This document shows, piece by piece, positions 1-8,855 of a DNA stretch of 64,000 nt. Location of the stretch: assembly GCF_014648355.1 (NCBI RefSeq), contig NZ_BMQY01000009.1, positions 62,001-126,000 on the forward strand, written 5' to 3'. The translations under genes were made by a program, and so were the position numbers. The notes below the pieces were generated by a model. It did not search any database. It was not told where the DNA came from and saw only the letters and a list, made by a program, of their open reading frames with translations. The number at the start of each line of letters is the position of its first letter. Within the stretch, counting starts at the first letter, position 1. The stretch comes from Couchioplanes azureus (GTDB lineage Bacteria > Actinomycetota > Actinomycetes > Mycobacteriales > Micromonosporaceae).

Positions 1-214
1 AGCGGCCCGGCGCCGTTCCGAGCGCTTTTGCGCGCGCTGCGCGTGGCCAGCCACCGCAGAGCGCGCTGAGATGCGGCGGTGGGGTCGTCCACGCTTCCAG
101 GTGACGCCAGGGTTGACGCACGAGCGTCGCTGGACTGAGGGTGGACTGCGTCCAGCGGGTAAGTACGACGTTCGGCACGCATTCCCGGTGTGTCCAGGGA
201 AAAGGAGAGTGGCG

Positions 215-1189
215 ATGTCCGTACCGGCGTCTCCCGTGCCGATCGAGCATGCCTCGGTGCGCTCCAGCGACCTGGACTGGGTGCGGGAGATCATCAATCA
301 GCGATACACCGATCACGTTCCCCGCGTCATGGGACACGGTCACCAGTTCGGGTTCCGGTCGCAGTTGGCCAGGGCCGGCGTGCTGAGCATCGACCGGGTC
401 AGCTACCAGGCGTGCATGGCAATCAGCGCCGATCCACACGAGACCATTCTGATCATCAGGATGGTCCGTGGCGGATTCGACGTCTCCGCGGGGCGGCAAC
501 GCTGCCGAGTCGGCGGCGGCGAGGCACTGTTTCTGCCCCCCGCTGGTCTTGACATGGTGCAGGACTGGCCGGCCTACGAGGTGGCGCAGTTCCCGGCCGA
601 GGCGGTGACCCGGCTCGCCGACCAGCTCGGCGTCGCACCGGCCGACTTCCGGTTCGACGCGATGACCGCCGTATCCCCCGCGATGAACCGGCTGTGGCTG
701 GCCACCCACACCCACCTCACCGAGCTGCTGGCCACTGCCGGCGACACCGGCGTACCCGCGCTGCTGCTGAGCGCGGCAATCGACACCGCGGCCGCCGCGG
801 CGCTGAGCGTGTTCCCGAACACCACCATGACCGTCGACTACGTTCCCGGCCCGGGCCGGGTCCCGCCCGCCACGGTGCGCCGCGCGGTCGCCTACATCGA
901 CGCGCACGCCGCCGACCCGGTCACCGCCGCGGACATCGCCGCCGCGGCCGGGGTCAGCGTCCGCGCGCTGCAAGCCGGATTCCGCCGGCACCTGGACACC
1001 ACCCCACTGGGCTACCAGCGCCGGGTCCGGCTCGAACGCGCCCACCGCGACCTGCAAGCCGCCGACCCCACCACCGGCGCCACCGTCGCCACCGTCGCCC
1101 GCCGCTGGGGCTTCACCGACATGAGCCGCTTCGCCGCCGACTACCGCACCACCTACGGCCAGCCGCCCAGCCGGACTCTGCGTACCTGA
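215..1189 (+). CDS. AraC-family transcriptional regulator (first of a tandem pair)
   Basis: A 324-residue cytoplasmic DNA-binding regulator. The N-terminal ~190 residues resemble the AraC-type ligand-binding cupin domain. The last ~100 residues form the double helix-turn-helix, with typical landmarks: AAAGVSVRALQAGFRRHL in the first HTH, then ARRWGFTDMSRFAADYR and the closing GQPPSRTL. The frame is open further upstream, but the ATG at 215 follows an AAAGGAGAG ribosome site and gives the usual family length. A paralogue begins 14 bases after the stop and shares the same C-terminal architecture, so the two probably arose by tandem duplication and are co-transcribed. The effector and target genes are not visible. 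The family assignment is firm; the function is unknown. Confidence 0.9.
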   Translation: MSVPASPVPIEHASVRSSDLDWVREIINQRYTDHVPRVMGHGHQFGFRSQLARAGVLSIDRVSYQACMAISADPHETILIIRMVRGGFDVSAGRQRCRVGGGEALFLPPAGLDMVQDWPAYEVAQFPAEAVTRLADQLGVAPADFRFDAMTAVSPAMNRLWLATHTHLTELLATAGDTGVPALLLSAAIDTAAAAALSVFPNTTMTVDYVPGPGRVPPATVRRAVAYIDAHAADPVTAADIAAAAGVSVRALQAGFRRHLDTTPLGYQRRVRLERAHRDLQAADPTTGATVATVARRWGFTDMSRFAADYRTTYGQPPSRTLRT

Positions 1190-1203
1190 CCGGAGACGAC
1201 GCC

Positions 1204-2172
1204 ATGACCACGGCGGACGCCACCGCCCCGCAGACCACCACGCTCACGCTCACCGGCGCGGACGCGATCGAGCAGTTCCTCAGGAGCACGTACAGCGGTA
1301 TGCACATGCACAGCGACATCGACCGGCCGTGGCTGCGCCACCACCGCATCGGCGCCGGGGTGTTCGCCCTGGATGACGTCGAGCAGTCCACCAGCCTGGA
1401 CTTTCGTGTCGCGCCACTGCACGCGATTCTGATCACCCGGCCACTTACCTCCCGGATGCAGCGCGCGTGTGGCGATGCCGACCAGCGCTACGCCCCTGGG
1501 GACCTGTTCATCGTCGCCGACCCCGATCAGCCCTACACGATGCGGTGGCTACCCGGAAGGCTCACCACAGCCGTCCTCGACCCCGGCGTGCTGGCCCGGG
1601 TCGCGGCCACCGCCCCCGGCCGGCGGCCCGAACCGATCCAATTCACCAGCCTCGACCCGATATCAGCGCCCGCGGCAGCGCAGTGGTGGAACGTCCGCGC
1701 GTACGCCACCGAACTGGTCGGCAACGCCGAAACTGCAGCGCCGCTGATCCTCGCCAGCACGGCTCAGCTGCTCGCCGCCGCAACCCTCACCACGTTCCCG
1801 AACACCGCGCTGACCGACCCCACCATCGAGGACCGCCACGACGCCCACCCGGCCAACCTGCGCCGCGCCATCAGCTTCATCGACGACAACGCCCACCACG
1901 CCATCAGCCCCGCCGACATCGCTACCGCCGCCCACGTCACCATCCGCACCCTGCAACTCGCCTTCCGCCGCCACCTGGAGACCACCCCCACCGGCTATCT
2001 ACGCCGTGTACGACTCGACCACGCCCACCGCGACCTGCAAGCCGCCGACCCGACCACCGGCGCCACCGTCAGCGCCATCGCCGCCCGCTGGGGCTTCGCC
2101 AACCACAGCCGATTCACCGCCGAATACCGCACCACCTACGGCATCACCCCGTCACAGACCCTGCGCCGCTAG
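1204..2172 (+). CDS. AraC-family transcriptional regulator (second of a tandem pair)
   Basis: A 322-residue paralogue of the preceding gene with the same layout: a divergent N-terminal sensing domain and a well conserved AraC double HTH (AAHVTIRTLQLAFRRHLE, then ARWGFANHSRFTAEYR and TPSQTLRR at the end). The ATG at 1204 comes 14 bases after the upstream stop, so translation is probably coupled. The stretch HRDLQAADPTTGATV is nearly identical in both proteins, while the sensing halves differ. The two may therefore bind related DNA sites but respond to different signals. That is inference; no target operon is evident. Confidence 0.88.
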   Translation: MTTADATAPQTTTLTLTGADAIEQFLRSTYSGMHMHSDIDRPWLRHHRIGAGVFALDDVEQSTSLDFRVAPLHAILITRPLTSRMQRACGDADQRYAPGDLFIVADPDQPYTMRWLPGRLTTAVLDPGVLARVAATAPGRRPEPIQFTSLDPISAPAAAQWWNVRAYATELVGNAETAAPLILASTAQLLAAATLTTFPNTALTDPTIEDRHDAHPANLRRAISFIDDNAHHAISPADIATAAHVTIRTLQLAFRRHLETTPTGYLRRVRLDHAHRDLQAADPTTGATVSAIAARWGFANHSRFTAEYRTTYGITPSQTLRR

Positions 2173-2189
2173 ACCGCGAAGACCGGCCC

Positions 2190-2568
2190 ACTGCCGGAAC
2201 CAGCAACCGCAACCGTCTGAGTACGTCCAGCAACGACGTAGGCGAGCGAGTCGGTGGCTAGCAGGGTAGGGCAGACGACCCGGTTCTGCGGGTCGAGCAG
2301 GCTCGGAGTGAGCTCGCGGTCGACGGCGATCAGCCCCTACGGATGGGCTTGGCTGGCCAGCCACAGGTGCAGCGACTAGAAGGCGCTCCTGCGCGGCGAC
2401 GAAGGCGGGCGCCCAGGCTTCGACGCGCGGCTCGTCGAACGCGCGGGTGAACGCGTCGACATCCAGCGTGATGGCGCTGCGGTCGTCGATGGCCAGGGCG
2501 TCCCCGCGCAGCCGGATCCGCCGCAGCGGTGGCTTCCGGCGCCTTGCATCGGCACTCATGCGGACCAC
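2190..2568 (-). pseudogene. Degraded hypothetical gene
   Basis: The minus strand shows plausible coding sequence broken into frames. One frame from 2568 begins MVRMSADARRRKPPLRR and reads well to about 2400 (VDAFTRAFDEPRVEAWAPAF). A second frame lower down reads LHLWLASQAHP, a stop, then GLIAVDRELTPSLLDP. The pieces look like parts of one protein separated by a frameshift and a stop codon. I cannot name the family. This accounts for most of the stretch between the AraC pair and the serine hydrolase. Confidence 0.35.
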
Positions 2569-2706
2569 ATGGTCATGCCGACGGGGCCTGGGCAGAAGTC
2601 CCGTCCTGCTCGGGAACGTGAGGCACCCGTGAAACCGAAACTTGGACCCGCGGGATCAACAGCCGCTCCTCGAGCCGGTGCCGCCGGGCCGTGGTGCGGT
2701 GGCCGG

Positions 2707-3735
2707 TCAGGGCTGAGCAGCGAATGCACCGGGTAGCAGGTCGGCGGCCGGTAACGCGAAGTCGATGAACTGGGCGACCTGCAGGGCGACCGGTGGGTCC
2801 AGGTTGGCCAGCACCACCGTGACGTGCCCCGATGCGGGATGGATGGTCAGCACGGCGTTTGCGCCGGGGAACCCGCCGGTGCCACCGATCGCCCGGATGC
2901 TGTGTACGGTCTGCTCGCGGAACCCGTACGCCTGCCGCCCGTTGAAGCCCGCGTTCACCTTGCCGGTGGTCAGCAGGTCGGTGTGTGTGGCGTCCAACAG
3001 GTCGTGATGCAGGATCGCTAGCGCGAACCGGCGCAGGTCACCGGCTGTGGCGTAGGCGCCGCCGGCCGGGTTGCCCAGTAGCGACCGGTAGTCGGTGTTC
3101 GGGGTGAGTTCGTCGCCGTGATAGCCGATGGCCAGGTCCGGGGCCGGTGGCTCACTGGGGTTGTTGCCGGAGCGGGTCATGCCGGCCGGACGCAGCACAG
3201 CGGTGTCCAAGTCGGCCAGGTAGCCGTGGCCGGTCGTGCGCTCGATGATCGCCCCGAGCAGGATGTAGCCGTAGTTGCTGTAGTCGTACATGCTGCCGGG
3301 CTCGAAGGTGGGGGCTCGGCGGCCGAACAGGGCGATGAAGTCGTCCGGAGTACGGATCTCGTCTCGGCGGTCCCAGTAGCCGTCGGTGAGGATGTCGCCG
3401 GTGCCGCCGGTATGGGTGAGCAGGTGGTGCACAGTGACCTTGGCGGCCAGTTCGGCGTTCGGGTAGTCCGGTAGGTACCGGCCGATGGGGTCGGTCACGG
3501 ACACCCGACCATCCTGGATCAGTCGCACGATCGAGGTGGCGGTGAACAGTTTGGTGATCGACCCTATCCGGAATCGGGTGTCCATGGTCACCGGTGTCTT
3601 CCGCTCCCGGTCGGCCAGACCGTAAGCACCGGTGAATAGCGTCTCATCGCGCCGGGTGACCAGGACCATTCCGCTGAACCGGTCGGCTGCCGACTCCTCG
3701 TCCAGGATCGCGGTCAAGCGCTGCTGCCAGTCCAT
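2707..3735 (-). CDS. Serine hydrolase of the beta-lactamase/class C family
   Basis: A 342-residue penicillin-binding-protein-like serine hydrolase (PF00144). The catalytic SxxK motif is SITK at residues 59-62, and the second motif YSN is at 152-154 (DYSNYGYIL). A GGTGGF near residue 285 is in the place of the third K/H-TG box. Family members are D-alanyl-D-alanine peptidases, esterases or beta-lactamases, and the sequence does not separate these. No signal peptide is apparent, which argues against a periplasmic-type beta-lactamase. The chosen ATG at 3735 follows GAGGGGGATTC; a start 7 codons earlier has a poorer context. It stands alone, with a divergent empty region upstream. Confidence 0.88.
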   Translation of the reverse strand: MDWQQRLTAILDEESAADRFSGMVLVTRRDETLFTGAYGLADRERKTPVTMDTRFRIGSITKLFTATSIVRLIQDGRVSVTDPIGRYLPDYPNAELAAKVTVHHLLTHTGGTGDILTDGYWDRRDEIRTPDDFIALFGRRAPTFEPGSMYDYSNYGYILLGAIIERTTGHGYLADLDTAVLRPAGMTRSGNNPSEPPAPDLAIGYHGDELTPNTDYRSLLGNPAGGAYATAGDLRRFALAILHHDLLDATHTDLLTTGKVNAGFNGRQAYGFREQTVHSIRAIGGTGGFPGANAVLTIHPASGHVTVVLANLDPPVALQVAQFIDFALPAADLLPGAFAAQP

Positions 3736-4145
3736 GAATCCCCCTCGGGCACCCACGTGAGTGCACCCATTGGTCTAGCTGAACGTCCGGCAACCCGCCA
3801 TCGAATTTCTAGCCGGCTCGGTACGGGAACCGCTCGCGATTCCCAACCCCACCGTCCACACGTCGGCAGCGGCGGCATTTGCGGATGCGAAAGGCCCACC
3901 GTCACCGGCAGATCCGGACGCCGTCGGGTCGACGAGCCTCCACCTCATGGAGTCGAGGATTCCATCTTCGCTGCGACCGACAACCGGAACCACCCGGAGC
4001 GGCGCTGAAACTCGCACGACACGCAGTCGCTGCAAAATCAAGCGACGCTGAAAGTGACCGACGGCCGGCGCTCAGGCCGCTCGGATGTCCTCGGTCAAGG
4101 CCGCATGTCGCCGCCGTCCAGGAGGGAGCGAGGTGCCGAGCGGCG
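3736..4145. other. Intergenic stretch with nothing recognisable
   Basis: About 410 bases between the start of the serine hydrolase and the end of the diguanylate cyclase. Short open frames on both strands show no family resemblance or ribosome sites. I see no repeat, RNA or clear terminator. Confidence 0.5.
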
Positions 4146-5624
4146 TCAGCCGGGGAGGGGGGCCGCCGGCGGGTGGCCTAGGACCACGCGGTCGCGGCCG
4201 GCGTTCTTGGCGGCGTAGAGGGCGGCGTCGGCGACGCGGACCAGTTCGTCGGAGCCGGGGATCACGCGTGGGGTGGTTGCGCCGCCGAGCGATACGGTGA
4301 CGGTCAGTTCCACCCCGGTGGTCACGGGTACGGGCTGGGCGACGATGCTGTGGCGTACGCGTTCGGCGAGCTCGTGCAGCTCGGTGCGGGACACGTCGGC
4401 GGCGAGGATGGCGAATTCCTCGCCGCCGAAGCGGGCGATGACGTCGTCGCGCCGGCACGCCTGCTCGAGCCGGCGGGCGACCTCGATCAGCACCCGGTCG
4501 CCGGCCGGGTGGCCGTACGTGTCGTTGACCTGTTTGAAGTGGTCCACGTCGACGATCAGCAGGCCCGTCTCGCCATCGCGACGTGGCCGCGGTGGTGGGG
4601 CTTCGAGGCGTTCCTGCAGGAAGCGGCGGGTGTGCAGGCCGGTCAGCTCGTCGGTGATGGCCAGCTGGCGCTGGGCGGAGACCAGGCCCGCCATCCGGGC
4701 CAGCACGAGCAGGAACAGCACGGTGCAGGCGGCGGCGATGATCAGCAGGTTGGTGCGTGAGCCGCGCAGGTGTTCCACGACCAGCACGGCGGGGACCACC
4801 ATGACGGCGGCGGTGAGTAGCCCGAGGCGCCATCGGGAGATCGACTCGGTGTTGACCGGGCCCGGTTCGTCGATGCGCCGCATGGACGGGTGCAGTGCCG
4901 CGGCGCCGAGCAGCACGTACCCCGCCAGCCAGAGTGCGTCCAGCCAGCTGCCGTTGACGAACTCGCCGAGCAATGTCTGCAGCCCGTACGCGGTGTCGGC
5001 CAGCAGCGTGAGCGTGAGAAAGCCGGTCAGCAGGTGGAACGACGTGGTGTGGCGGCCGCCGCCGAGGACGAGGCGCAGCGCGACGGCGAGCACGGCAAGG
5101 TCCATCACCGGGTAGGCGGTCGCGGCGAACCGGTCCGCGGTCGAGACGCCGGGGGCGGTGACGATCGGCTGGATCAGGTACGTCCACCACAGCAGCGTCG
5201 CGCCCGTGGCCACGGTGCCGGCGTCGATGAAGGTGGTCGCGTTGTTGCCTGTGCTGCGGCGCCGGATCAGCAGTGCCAGGGCGGCGGCGACGAGCGGATA
5301 CTGAGCGAGGTAGAAGAGGTTTGCGACGACGGGGTAGCTTGCGCTCGGGTCGTTGGTCGTGATCACGGTGTACGCGATGTCGCCCGTGGTGAACATGATC
5401 TGCCCGGCGCCGAGCAGCCACCATGCTGCCCGCGCCTGCGGCCGGTGCATGCGCTGCCCGGCCAGGACGGCGGCCGCCGAGCCGGAGCTGATCACGCAGT
5501 ACCAGGCACCCTGGCCGGCCGGGGAAGCGCCGGCGAGTGGCAGCAGGTAGTACGCGACGACGGCGAAGGTGCCGCCCAGTAGCCACCACAGGTGAAGGGG
5601 CGGCCTACGTTGGCCGGTAGTCAT
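4146..5624 (-). CDS. Membrane-bound diguanylate cyclase (GGDEF domain)
   Basis: A 492-residue protein. The N-terminal ~310 residues hold about nine hydrophobic segments (from WWLLGGTFAVVAYYLL onward), followed by a C-terminal GGDEF domain. The active-site loop is GGEEF at residues 400-404. An RxxD product-inhibition site (RRDD) lies five residues before it, so a catalytically active, feedback-inhibited c-di-GMP synthase is expected. The membrane part has no named sensor domain that I can identify. The start is uncertain: ATG 5624 (MTTGQRRPPL) is chosen because residues upstream of it look unlike a membrane anchor, although a GTG at 5747 keeps the frame open. A PilZ-domain c-di-GMP receptor is encoded elsewhere in the window (45333-46091). 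Confidence 0.9.
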   Translation of the reverse strand: MTTGQRRPPLHLWWLLGGTFAVVAYYLLPLAGASPAGQGAWYCVISSGSAAAVLAGQRMHRPQARAAWWLLGAGQIMFTTGDIAYTVITTNDPSASYPVVANLFYLAQYPLVAAALALLIRRRSTGNNATTFIDAGTVATGATLLWWTYLIQPIVTAPGVSTADRFAATAYPVMDLAVLAVALRLVLGGGRHTTSFHLLTGFLTLTLLADTAYGLQTLLGEFVNGSWLDALWLAGYVLLGAAALHPSMRRIDEPGPVNTESISRWRLGLLTAAVMVVPAVLVVEHLRGSRTNLLIIAAACTVLFLLVLARMAGLVSAQRQLAITDELTGLHTRRFLQERLEAPPPRPRRDGETGLLIVDVDHFKQVNDTYGHPAGDRVLIEVARRLEQACRRDDVIARFGGEEFAILAADVSRTELHELAERVRHSIVAQPVPVTTGVELTVTVSLGGATTPRVIPGSDELVRVADAALYAAKNAGRDRVVLGHPPAAPLPG

Positions 5625-5932
5625 CGGTCCAGTCGAGCGCGGCACCGTTGCAATCAGGTATCCGTACCGGAGCCGAACGGTGGTCGCCGGTCCATGCGTG
5701 CCGCGACCGGTCAGCTTGTCCTTCAGGCGGCCAGCCCTCACGGCCACGAGGCACTGCGGGCTGCCGTCCTTGCCTCGCGGCTACAGCGTTGTGGGCGAGC
5801 TCGACCCCGGGCCGCGCCATCGGCCTGAACTCCTGGTCCGGCGCCGAGGGCCAGGGTGCTGACGGCGATGGGAGCATCGGCAAAGCGGTGCGGCCGATTT
5901 TGCCGTTGGAGGGATTGCAGGGGTATTTGGCG
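5625..5932. other. Intergenic stretch with nothing recognisable
   Basis: About 300 bases between the diguanylate cyclase start and the end of the MarR gene, both on the minus strand. No convincing coding frame, repeat or hairpin was seen. It probably contains the cyclase promoter. Confidence 0.45.
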
Positions 5933-6403
5933 TCACGGCGCGAGCTCGGTCGGCGTGCGTCGTGCGCGGTCGAGTTCGGCCGCCATCGCCCGGCCCAGCG
6001 CGGGCAGTCCCACGGCCACGGCGTGCCGCTCGGCCTCCGACAGGCTGGCCAGGATGCGTTCGTGCCTGCGGCCCATGGCGTCGGCGAGTTCCAGCGCGGT
6101 GCGGCGGCCTGGATCGGTGAGTCTTACCTTGTGATAGCGGCGGTTGTTCGCGTCGCGTTCCTTGATGACCCACCCTTTGCTGGCCATCGCGTCGATGAGC
6201 CGGCTGACGGTGCTTTTCTCCAGTCCCAGATGGGAGCCCAGCTCGGATTGGGTCGCCTCGCTGCGCGACAGGAGTTCCTGCAGCGCCATCGCCTCCGATA
6301 GCGACGCACTCAGGCCGGGGATGGCTTGGGTGGGGTCCAGGACTCCGCGTAGCCGGAACAGCATGCTGAGGCCGACCTGCAGGACGTCGGAGTCTTCCTT
6401 CAT
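5933..6403 (-). CDS. MarR-family transcriptional regulator
   Basis: A 156-residue winged-helix repressor. The central segment SRSEATQSELGSHLGLEKST followed by VSRLIDAMASKGWV is the recognition helix, and the wing follows (RDANNRRYHKVRLTDPGR). The ATG at 6403 has a GAGGGTGACC ribosome site; an upstream TTG has none. It is divergent from the methyltransferase operon at 6487. Two palindromes with the same half-sites sit in the shared promoter, so it probably represses that operon and itself. The first ~54 codons have a near-identical copy at 21759-21924. Confidence 0.9.
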   Translation of the reverse strand: MKEDSDVLQVGLSMLFRLRGVLDPTQAIPGLSASLSEAMALQELLSRSEATQSELGSHLGLEKSTVSRLIDAMASKGWVIKERDANNRRYHKVRLTDPGRRTALELADAMGRRHERILASLSEAERHAVAVGLPALGRAMAAELDRARRTPTELAP

Positions 6404-6415
6404 GGTCACCCTCAC

Positions 6416-6432
6416 AGTTGTGTCATGCAACT
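6416..6432. promoter_or_regulatory. Palindromic operator 1 (AGTTG-N7-CAACT), probable MarR site
   Basis: A perfect inverted repeat with AGTTG/CAACT arms and a 7-base spacer, just upstream of the MarR start. It is identical in arms and spacing to the site at 6456-6472. Confidence 0.7.
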
Positions 6433-6455
6433 ATGACCGGCTAGGCTCGCCGGAC

Positions 6456-6472
6456 AGTTGCACAATACAACT
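6456..6472. promoter_or_regulatory. Palindromic operator 2 (AGTTG-N7-CAACT), probable MarR site
   Basis: The second copy of the AGTTG-N7-CAACT palindrome. Its centre is 40 bases from the first (about four helical turns), and it lies 14 bases before the methyltransferase start. Binding here would block its promoter or start region. Confidence 0.7.
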
Positions 6473-6486
6473 CAGGGGAGTGCGTC

Positions 6487-7053
6487 ATGCGCGCAGCCAT
6501 GGACGGCATGCAGTACCTGTTCGATCACCACGGCCACGGCTACGACCGGTTCACCCGTGCCGTCTTCGGCCGCTTGCACGCTCGCGTGCTGGCCGACGCT
6601 GCCGCGGCCGCGCCGACCGGGGGAGTGGTACTCGACGTCGGTGCCGGACCCGGACGCCTCGCCGTCGCCCTCGCCGCATCCCGGCCGGACCTCACGGTGC
6701 TCGCCGTCGACGTCTCGCCGAGCATGGTCGAGGTGGCGAACCGGCGCGCTGCGAACGCCGGACTCGGGCAGCGGGTGCGGGTGGACCGGGCCGATGTGGC
6801 GGCCCTGCCCCTCGACGACGCGAGCGTGGATCTCGTCGTGTCGAGCGTCAGCTTCCATCACTGGACCGACGTGCCGGGAGCGGTGCGCGAAATGCGTCGG
6901 GTGATCCGGCCCACCGGCCGCATCTGGATCTACGACGCCCGGATCGCCCCATGGCGACGGCTCGCCGCCGCCGCGTACGGCTCGCTGCCGCGTACGTCTG
7001 CTGGGTTGCTGTTCACCCGCGCCGAGGTGCCCGCCGCGGCAGGTGTCCGATGA
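6487..7053 (+). CDS. Class I SAM-dependent methyltransferase
   Basis: A 188-residue Rossmann methyltransferase (Methyltransf_11/25 type). The SAM-binding motif I is LDVGAGPGRLAV near residues 49-60. The acidic residue after strand 2 lies in LAVDVSPSMVEVA, and motif IV is in VDLVVSSVSFHHW. It is short; the usual C-terminal substrate cap is minimal. The start at 6487 follows a CAGGGGAGTG ribosome site. Its stop overlaps the next start (ATGA), so the two form an operon under the AGTTG/CAACT operators. The substrate cannot be deduced from the sequence. Confidence 0.88.
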   Translation: MRAAMDGMQYLFDHHGHGYDRFTRAVFGRLHARVLADAAAAAPTGGVVLDVGAGPGRLAVALAASRPDLTVLAVDVSPSMVEVANRRAANAGLGQRVRVDRADVAALPLDDASVDLVVSSVSFHHWTDVPGAVREMRRVIRPTGRIWIYDARIAPWRRLAAAAYGSLPRTSAGLLFTRAEVPAAAGVR

Positions 7054-7994
7054 GAATTCTGGTCCTGGGCGGGTACGGCGCCGTCGGCGCCCGGATCGTC
7101 GCCGAGCTGCGCGCGGCCGGAGAACAGGCCGTCGTCGCAGGCCGTGACCCCGCCCGCGCCGACCGGGTCGTCGACCTCAGCGACGTGACCACCTACCGTG
7201 CGGCGCTGACCGGCATCGACGTGGTGGTCAACGCCGCTGGCACCGAGGATCCGGCTCTCGCGGTGGTCGCCACCGAGTGCGGGGCGGCGTTCGTCGACAT
7301 CACCGCCACCACCGGCTACGTCGCGGCGTTGCAGGGCCTCGCGCCCGCCAGGCCGATCATCCTCAGCGTGGGCCTCGCCCCGGGTCTGACCAACCTCCTT
7401 GCCGCCGCGGTATGCGCCGACGGGCCCGCGCCGGTGGACATCGCGGTGGTCCTCGGCGCGGGAGAGCGGCACGGCGCCGCAGCTACCGCCTGGTCCTACC
7501 GCCTGCTCGGGCGCACCTTCACCGATGCCGCCGGTGTGCGGGTGCGCAACTACACCCGGCCCCGCACCTTCGACCTGCCCAACCGCGGGCGCCGCCGCCT
7601 CTATCGCGCCGACTTCAGCGACCAGCACATCCTCACCCGCGACCTCGGCGTGCCGGTACGCACCTACTTCGGCGTCGACTCGCGCACTGCCATGGCGGCC
7701 CTGGCCTTGCTGACGTGGATTCCCGGCGCGGCCCGAGCTCCTCGCGGCCTGCACCTACCCGGCACCGATGCCTGGCTGGCATTGGCCCGCACCGACGCCG
7801 GCGCCCTGCGCTGGGCCGTCGGACGCGGCCAGTCGCACGCCACGGCCATCCTCGCCGTCACCGCGGCTCGTCTGGGCGCCCGGCTGTCGCCGGGCGTGCA
7901 CCACCTGCACCAGGTCGCCACGCTCGCGGATGTACCGCCCGGAGTCGGCATCGAGCTGCATGGGTCCGGCCGAGGTGCCTGCCGAGTTCTCTAG
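7050..7994 (+). CDS. Saccharopine dehydrogenase-like NAD(P)-binding oxidoreductase
   Basis: A 314-residue protein that opens directly with a dinucleotide-binding fold, GGYGAVGARIVAEL at residues 7-20. GIDVVVNAAGTEDPAL and a second conserved block (RPIILSVGLAPGLTNLL) follow, as in saccharopine-dehydrogenase-related reductases. It overlaps the methyltransferase by four bases (ATGA) and must be co-translated. The pair, controlled by a MarR regulator, suggests modification or detoxification of a small molecule. That role is inference, and the substrate is unknown. Confidence 0.82.
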   Translation: MRILVLGGYGAVGARIVAELRAAGEQAVVAGRDPARADRVVDLSDVTTYRAALTGIDVVVNAAGTEDPALAVVATECGAAFVDITATTGYVAALQGLAPARPIILSVGLAPGLTNLLAAAVCADGPAPVDIAVVLGAGERHGAAATAWSYRLLGRTFTDAAGVRVRNYTRPRTFDLPNRGRRRLYRADFSDQHILTRDLGVPVRTYFGVDSRTAMAALALLTWIPGAARAPRGLHLPGTDAWLALARTDAGALRWAVGRGQSHATAILAVTAARLGARLSPGVHHLHQVATLADVPPGVGIELHGSGRGACRVL

Positions 7995-8154
7995 CGGGCT
8001 CGGCGGCCGGGGGTTCTCCCGGCGGTCTTCATCAGCCTGCTTCCCATCCCTGCGGCGGTAGGGACCTTCGGTCCTCGTCAAGTGCCGTTGGCCGGTACCC
8101 GCCCCCCGGTTGCCCGGAGCAGGGTGGAGGTGTCCCGAGCGGAAGGGGAATGTC

Positions 8155-8382
8155 ATGAGACTGGGTCTGTACGCGATCGCCGTGGCGCTCCTCGCCGTCG
8201 GACTCATCGCTCTCGGCGTGCCGGCGAACACGCTGGTGGTCGGGGCGTTGGTGCTGGCCTGCCCCCTGATGATGATGGCCATGATGGCGGGCATGCATGG
8301 CGCCCACGGCGCCGAGCAGCGCGACCGCACACCCGACGAAGCCCCCAGAACCCGTCGTCCGCGTAGCCCGCAGGACCGGTGA
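8155..8382 (+). CDS. Small two-helix membrane protein with Met/His-rich end
   Basis: A 75-residue protein with two hydrophobic segments (LYAIAVALLAVGLIALGV and LVVGALVLACPLMMMAMMAGM). A Met/His-containing tail (MHGAHG) follows, ending in a charged region. The ATG at 8155 follows GGAAGGGGAA. Met-Met-Met and His residues at the membrane face recall small proteins of metal-resistance loci, but I cannot assign a family. It ends just before the SHOCT gene and is probably in one operon with it. Confidence 0.7.
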   Translation: MRLGLYAIAVALLAVGLIALGVPANTLVVGALVLACPLMMMAMMAGMHGAHGAEQRDRTPDEAPRTRRPRSPQDR

Positions 8383-8396
8383 CCAAGGAGGGCACG

Positions 8397-8669
8397 ATGA
8401 TGTACTTCGGCAACGGCATGGGTGGTTGGGGCATGGTCCTCATGGCCATGAGCAGCCTGCTGTTCTGGGCGCTGGTGATCGTCGGCATCGTCGCTCTGAT
8501 CCGCTACACCAGCGGCGGTGCCCAGCGCAGCGAGCCTGTCGTGCATGGACCGACGCCGCAGCAGACCCTCGCCGAGCGGTTCGCCCGCGGGGACATCGAC
8601 GAGGAGGAGTACGGCCGGCGCCTGCAGGTTCTCGGTGGGACGGCACCGACGAGCGGACCCGGCGGCTGA
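8397..8669 (+). CDS. SHOCT-domain small membrane protein
   Basis: A 90-residue protein with one N-terminal transmembrane helix (VLMAMSSLLFWALVIVGIVALI) and a C-terminal SHOCT motif (LAERFARGDIDEEEYGRRL). SHOCT is a short oligomerisation helix pair common at the end of actinobacterial membrane proteins. The ATG at 8397 has a perfect AAGGAGG ribosome site. Together with the preceding small Met-rich membrane protein it forms a two-gene unit on the side of the copper region. A role in metal or envelope stress is only inference. Confidence 0.85.
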   Translation: MMYFGNGMGGWGMVLMAMSSLLFWALVIVGIVALIRYTSGGAQRSEPVVHGPTPQQTLAERFARGDIDEEEYGRRLQVLGGTAPTSGPGG

Positions 8670-8855
8670 CATGGACGCTGGTGCCGCGTACGGGCTGTGG
8701 CCCTTGGCCAGCCGACGGCTCGTCAGGCCTAGGTGGTTCCGGCGTCGATCTGCGGGTTCGAAACAGGCTGCATCTCCGTATCCGCTGGCAATTTCGGCAA
8801 CGCACGATGGTGGCCCGGCGCCTCGCAGGGCCACCATGGCGAGAGGGATGAATTG

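Noticed and set aside
694..1203. Long reading frame upstream of the second AraC gene in the same frame
   Set aside because: It is the +1 shadow of the first AraC gene, with Arg/His/Pro-rich nonsense. The real start is at 1204.
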